NCBI RefSeq assembly: GCF_042453785.1 | Contig: NC_091668.1 | Coordinates: 21,115,001-21,179,000 of the forward strand | DNA from: Malus domestica | Taxonomy: Eukaryota > Streptophyta > Magnoliopsida > Rosales > Rosaceae | Length of the DNA: 64,000 nt | Direction of reading: 5' to 3' | Shown: in pieces, positions 58,928-64,000 of the stretch | Position numbering within the stretch: position 1 is the stretch's first letter | Layout of the letters: each line of letters begins with the position of its first letter | The notes under the pieces: generated by a model | The model's database searches: none | What the model was told of the DNA's origin: nothing | The model's input: only the letters and a program-made list of their open reading frames with translations | Made by a program: the position numbers and the translations under genes

Positions 58928-58929
<2 letters not shown>

Positions 58930-59639
58930 ATGCAATTAAAAAATTAAAATATTTAAAAAAAATAAACCTAAGTCGCCTACAACCGACACCCGCTTTGAAA
59001 ATATTTCTTTTAACCAACGCTAACATTATGTCAGTTATAACCGACACCGGGTTTCAAATTTTTAATAAAAATTAAAGCCTATGTCGGCTACAACTAACAC
59101 TATCTTTGAAAATATTTAAAAACTATCATTAGTGTCGCCCAGAAGCGACACCAGTTGTCTTTTAACCGACCCTAACCTTACGTCGGTTAAAAGCGATACA
59201 ATTGTTTTTAATGCCACACCAGTATTAAAAATATTAAAATAAATGTCGGTTATAAGCGACATTAACAGTTTATGTTTTTCATAACCGACAGTAAATCCGA
59301 CACCATATTAAGTGGGTGTCGGAATGTCTTACCTGCCACTATGTTGTATAAAAGTGACACCACCCACCGATACCATAAGGCCCTTTTGTAGTAGTAGTGT
59401 GGGTTTTCTTTTGCATGGAGGCATGCAACAATCTTCGCAGGGAACAGGGGAGAGAAAAAGCGGTGGAGTTTCAGGGGCGGTGTGAGGAAGAATAGTTTCT
59501 CTATCCGTACCACCACCCTCGGTTACTCTTATTTCATGTTTTGAGGTGTATGAATTGCAGTTAACTCGCTTCACATTTTGAGGTATATGAATTGCAGGCC
59601 AAAACACTTTGCATTTCACAAGGGAATAGAGTTCGACCT

Positions 59640-60140
59640 AGATTGCTTGTTTCCAGTTTGACCAATCAATATTACGTTGCCATTCATCAACGAAATTAGG
59701 TTCAAAATCATCGATTAACATGATATTAGTAGCCACTGAAATCTCAGTCGACTATCATCTCATCATTATTCCAAAGTACATCCAAGCTTAGTATGATGGA
59801 CTGAAATTTCACGATTCTCAAGAGGTAGATTCGTCTCTTCAAGAATGTTTCCATAATCTAGAATAACTTCATGAGTTGGAATGGATAAGTTAGCGATGGT
59901 TTCAAGCTAGTTAAACTAGTGTGTGGGGTGTTTTTCCTTTTTTAGGGTCGTGAATCCTTTCAACCAAGGGGTCTGCCAATTTTAAGGTATGAGCATATGA
60001 TTGGCTAGCTGTTAGTCTACCAGGTTATCTAATGATTGGTAAGCCCTAAGCTTAATAATTTGTGCTAGTAGTTTTGCAAATGCATCATTACATATGGATA
60101 GTAGGCAAACATGTGAACAATGTGTCGATGCGTAAACCGC
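59640..60140 (-). pseudogene. Copia integrase/linker remnant, minus-oriented
   Basis: Plus-strand DNA at 59655-59750 matches, with decay, 18715-18790 of the young copia (CATTCATCAACGAAATTAGGTTCAAAATCATC and onward), and 60040-60140 matches 19850-19945 (GTAGTTTTGCAAATGCATCATTAC... against GAAGTCTCGCAAAAGCTGCATTCC). Both are the same way round as that minus-strand element. Stops fill every frame. Confidence 0.7.
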
Positions 60141-60239
60141 CCCGCCCTGAAATATTTATTTCGGAAAATAATATCGGTGATAGGCCCAAACTAAACTCTT
60201 GTTTATCTAACTACCATTAAGTGCAATATAAAGCATGCC

Positions 60240-61390
60240 TCGTGGCGTAAGGCTTCTCTGAACACCCTGGGATTAATTATGAGGAGACTTATTTCCCATA
60301 ATGGACATCATAATATTCCACTACCTTGTTTGGTAGTTTCCGAAAAACTGAATATGCAACTTAGAACGTGGTAGTTGTGTATCTATATAAGGATCTTGAT
60401 CAAAATTTATATGAAAGTTCCTGAAGGACTTAGATTGACTATATCAAATGGTTCTAGACCACCCTCTCCATTAGATGGTGGCGTTTACTTTACAGATTGA
60501 AACAATTCGAGCAGATATGATATAACCGTCTGAGTTAGTATTGGATTGGTAAAGGATATTTGAATAATGAAATATGCCAATGCGTGTTCATCACGAAGTC
60601 ACATTTCGATTTTGTGATAGTTGCAATTTATGTCAATGACATGAATCTCATTGGGACTCTAAATGAGACTTTTTCCATCCTACAACCAATAAGAAGGAGG
60701 TTTTGGAGCCTAAAATTTCATATCTGATTGCAATTGGCGATGTATTGTACTTAGCTTAGTGCATTAGACCAGACATCTTCTTCGCCGTTAATCTTTTGGA
60801 AAGATATAACAACGCACCAATACGTCGACATTGGAATGGTGTTAAATAAATCCTTCATTACCTTAAAGGTACTATGGATTTAAGCTTATTTTATCCCTAC
60901 ACATCTCATAATAGATCATACCCCGTTGGTCTTTGAAATGATGCTTGCCTTGTTAGTATGGTGATGAAGGTTATTTACCATCGGAGACACTACAATATCT
61001 TGGAGGATAACCAAATAGACCTTAGTTGCTACTTCTTTGAACCATGCTGAAATTCTCACACTTCACGAAGCTACGTGTGAATGCTTATGGCTGAGAGCCG
61101 TTATTGAACATACTACAAGCACTTGCGGACTTTCTTCCATCATTGACGTCCCTACAACAATTTATGAAGACAACGTCACTAGTATCGACTAGATAAAAAA
61201 AGGATACATCAAAGGAGACAATACCAAGCATATGGCTCCGAAATTCTTCTTCCCAGATTGGCAACAAGAGCATTAGAAGATTGAATTCAAACAGATTTGG
61301 TCCCAAGATACCCTAGCCAATCTCTTCACAAAGTCATTGTCGAAGTCTACTTTTTAGAAGCTTGTCAAGGAATTAGTATATGTGTAAACT
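60240..61390 (+). pseudogene. Copia RT/RNase H remnant, plus-oriented
   Basis: The plus strand reads ...YLNNEICQCVFITKSHFDFVIVAIYVNDMNLIGTLNET (RT, with YVND in place of YVDD, about 60560-60670), then KISYLIAIGDVLYLA-CIRPDIFFAVNLLERYNNAPIRRHWNGVK (about 60710-60850) and an RNase H tail ending near KSLSKSTF. The sequence is closest to the pol at 17097-20711 but is full of stops and shifts. Confidence 0.8.
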
Positions 61391-62300
61391 GTCTGATTTG
61401 CAGTGCTTGTAGTTCTCATTTGGGAGTTTTTTCAAACTTAGGGAGTATACTGAAGTTTAGCCTCTCAAATGAGTATATTTCAGTATACTCATCTGAGTTT
61501 GACAAAAATCCCATAAAGTGTTGGGTGACTGATTTTCATGGGCTACCAGTTTTGTCCTAAACTGTCATCTTAAAGAGTATTGGGCAAGAGCTGAGGCTAA
61601 TTTGGCCTCACAATAAGCTTGGGCTCCAATGAGTCTAGGCTGATTGAATGCGTTGGAAAGATTTTCTTTGCAACTTAGCGCTAGGTCTTCTTCTAGCCTA
61701 GGCTAGAAGCCGTGCAAAAACGCATAGCAACCAACATGACGCGCTCGCAGGGATAGCAAAAACGCCTTTGACAAGGATGCACTACTCGTTGCGACAGTCA
61801 ATCCAGGCCTTCTCGACATAAAGTGTTTCTGAAACTTAAATGTTCAACGATCTGATCATGCATAGATATTCACAACCAACATAGCGTAGATCACAAAAGC
61901 GGCTCCTGTCGTGTTCGTGATGAACTTTAACATGAGTTCGGTCTCCGTGGATCAAAAACTCCTCGGAGGAGCCCTAACATCAAAAATCTCTCAGGAGGAA
62001 TTCCTCCCAACTTTGAAGATTATGTAAACAACATGGGGCAAGTCAACCACAACACAAAACACAAAAACAGAAGGAAAAAGCCCGGGATGAGTTCTCTAAT
62101 ATAACAAAAATAACTTCAACGAACCTCAAAATGCCATGCATTAAGTTGCTACGAAGATCACCTTACACATATAGTAAATCTAAGTATCCGAAAACTTAGC
62201 AACAAGACAACATTGTCAAACAAAATCGAGAATTTCATTAAGAGAAAAGAAACGTTAAGTCTCAAAACAAAATACTACGTTCAATATAGAGCCATTATCC
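61391..62300. other. Intergenic DNA
   Basis: Includes a possible 3' flank of the copia remnant and, near the right end, the 3' UTR of the eL30 gene. No other gene seen. Confidence 0.4.
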
Positions 62301-62310
62301 TACTCTCCTT

Positions 62311-62521
62311 CACTGACCACCAGGCAGTGTCTTGATAATATCCGAATCACCTGAAGATTATAGTAGCAAGTGACAAAGTTAGCCAAATCAGTTTTTCACA
62401 TCAATTAGGTCGCAAACAAATTGCTTAAAACGATAAGAAAACTATGGAGTACCTGCATCAATGATGCTAAGGCAAGACACCCGGAAATACTTTCCACATG
62501 CTGTACCGACCTCAACGTTGT
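62311..62521 (-). CDS. RPL30: 60S ribosomal protein eL30, last two coding exons (partial)
   Basis: Minus-strand exons 62521-62453 and 62351-62311 with acceptor TTTTCAG, donor GCAG|GTACTC, acceptor CTTCAG, and stop TGA at 62313-62311. They join in phase to (N)[35 protein letters not shown], the conserved C-terminus of eukaryotic ribosomal protein L30 (eL30), about one third of the 112-aa protein. The two exons, with good splice sites and intact frame, argue for a real gene, not a processed copy. The upstream exons are not between 62522 and 63495, so they lie beyond the LINE piece at the window edge, or the gene is truncated. Confidence 0.85.
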
Positions 62522-63495
62522 CTGAAAACATAACAAATGGTCAGCCAGATGAAAAGATAATAGTGAACAAAATAATTTCCTTTTTGACATTTTATAAAAG
62601 AAAACAAGAATTAGGATCACGTAGCATATATAAATCCTCATTATGTTATACATGGGGGAAGAAAGGAAAATTCTAAATAATAGCTAAGTAAAAGGCATTA
62701 TCCTTCTTCCATAAGCACCGGACAGTAGTGAAAAATGTTTCACGCATGTGAGAATGTTGAACATTATTGAGAGGAATGTGACCTGAAAGAAACTCGACTA
62801 GGCTAAGCAACAAAGTACTAATACAACAAACCAATATTTTAGAGAACAAAGACTAAATCACACGAAAACAGAACAAGAGGTGAAAGACAAAACTGATGAA
62901 TGCGCACAGAGAAGTATATTGCCATGTGAAAATCCACCAGCCAGACAGTTAAGAAATAAGACCAAGGCAATCATGCATCATGGATTAATCAACACAGTCA
63001 GACAAGTTCTAACATCTAACAGCCAATACAAATGCCATAATTTTAAACCCTCTAAGCACCAGCCGTCAACAGTTTCAATGAAATCGTGTGACACCAGAAC
63101 CATCTTGAAGTAGACAAGTGAGAATAAGAATCATATCTACACCGCCCATATTCAATATCTATCGTCAAGTCAACAATGGCTGAGATTGTTGCTCATTCTT
63201 CAACCAGTGTATTTCCACCACTAATCAAACACGCTTCTTTACAATCATTTTATTTGTCAAACTTCTTTACATCCATTTACGCTTTTTCGACATTATATAG
63301 TCGAGGAACTGTCATATAATTCAGATGAACACTACCCTACCCATATCAGATTTACACAACTAGTTTCCTTTTATCTATTGATCTTACTATTTCAAAATAA
63401 ACAATCATGCAACATCCATATCAAACATAAAAAAGCAACCCACACATAGATTATGCAAAAAAATACGATAAATCTGGTATAAAAAAAAACCCAAA
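62522..63495 (-). other. Upstream intron or truncated flank of eL30
   Basis: No further eL30 exon was found here on the minus strand. AT-rich with no other gene. If the gene is intact this is part of a long intron. Confidence 0.4.
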
Positions 63496-64000
63496 TATAC
63501 AACAACAACAACAACAAAGCCTTTTCCCACTAAGTGGGGTCGGCTATATGAATCCTAGAACGCCATTGCGCTCGGTTTTGTGTCATGTCCTCCGTTAGAT
63601 CCAAGTACTCTAAGCCTTTTCTTAGAGTCTCTTCCAAAGTTTTCCTAGGTCTTCCTCTACCCCTTCGGCCCTGAACCTCTGTCCCGTAGTCACATCTTCG
63701 AACCGGAGCGTCAGTCGGCCTTCTTTGCACATGTCCAAATCACCGGAACCGATTTTCTCTCATCTTTCCTTCAATTTCGGCTACTCCTACTTTACCTCGG
63801 ATATCCTCATTCTCAATCTTATCCTTTCTCGTGTGCCCACACATCCCACGAAGCATCCTCATCTCTGCTACACCCATTTTGTGTACGTGTTGATATTTCA
63901 CCGCCCGACATTCTGTGCCATACAACATCGCTGGCCTTATTGCCGTCTTATAAAATTTTCCCTTGAGCTTCAGTGGCCTACGACGGTCACACAACATGCT
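63496..64000 (-). mobile_element. 3' end of an RTE-like LINE, cut by the window edge
   Basis: The minus strand reads MLCDRRRPLKLKGKFYKTAIRPAMLYGTECRAVKYQHVHKMGVAEMRMLRGMCGHTRKDKIENEDIR..., a stop, then FGHVQRRPTDAPVRRCDY...RRGRGRPRKTLEETLRKGLEYLDLTEDMTQNRAQWRSRIHIADPT. This is the C-terminal part of reverse transcriptase polyproteins of RTE-type plant LINEs. It ends in a (TTG)n tail (CAACAACAACAACAA on the plus strand at 63499-63515), as RTE elements do. Confidence 0.85.

Larger units (their letters stand above)
56310..59400. mobile_element. CACTA-like non-autonomous region with GTCGGTT/AACCGAC motifs
   Basis: About 3.1 kb in which GTCGGTT(A/T)(A)A-type words and their complements recur some two dozen times, concentrated at 56390-56760, 57760-58070 and 58970-59360, often as GTCGGTTATAACCGAC palindromes. 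Subterminal clusters of short inverted motifs are typical of CACTA elements. A GAAATTCATGTAGTG end occurs near 58004 and a TTTTGTAGTAGTAGTG end near 59400; reversed these read CACTACATGAATTTC and CACTACTACTACAAAA, like CACTA termini. The matching left terminus was not found. No transposase is present. Confidence 0.6.

Overview
This window is nuclear DNA of a flowering plant. It has GT-AG introns, a dicot-type set of protein families and heavy retrotransposon nesting. The mix of repeats (Cassandra TRIM LTRs, copia, a 10-kb pol-less LTR element, hAT-, Harbinger- and CACTA-like non-autonomous elements) looks like a woody Rosaceae genome of apple or pear type, but that is inference from recall, not shown here.

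Left part (0-27 kb): three host genes. A 2,200-aa NT-C2/coiled-coil protein (+, 10 coding exons, 2298-12146). A membrane-anchored ubiquitin-fold (MUB) gene (-, 3 exons, 12994-15010) whose small first and last exons had to be rebuilt by splicing. An F-box/kelch gene (-, 24462-25895, one coding exon with a 5'-UTR intron). The same three families lie side by side in Arabidopsis as At1g22060, At1g22050 (MUB6) and At1g22040, so this is a conserved gene block. A young 6.5-kb copia element (16610-23074, LTRs about 98.5% identical, gag and pol open) and a hAT-type MITE (23139-23607) have landed between the MUB and kelch genes.

Middle part (27-46 kb): mostly dead transposon DNA. It holds LINE-type RNase H fragments, a decayed copia element with unusual TATTG...CAATA LTR ends (30716-35804, exact 5-bp duplication), several MITEs, one intronless FAF-domain gene (-, 40499-41113), and a decayed copia gag into which a Cassandra solo LTR carrying 5S rRNA-like promoter sequence has inserted (42708-42991, exact 5-bp duplication).

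Right part (46-64 kb): a complete 10,173-bp LTR element (45772-55944; 901-bp LTRs, duplication GAGAT). It keeps a decayed gypsy-type gag but no recognisable reverse transcriptase or integrase, and carries a proline-rich, helical ORF on the opposite strand. After it come a field of GTCGGTT/AACCGAC inverted motifs (CACTA-like), an inverted pair of copia pol remnants, the last two coding exons of ribosomal protein eL30 (-), and the 3' end of an RTE-like LINE that runs off the window.

The host genes act in unrelated processes: ubiquitin-fold membrane anchoring, probable SCF ubiquitin ligase substrate choice, a long coiled-coil protein, a FAF-type regulator and the ribosome. Nothing here forms an operon-like system. 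The most unusual single object is the pol-less element with the antisense ORF.
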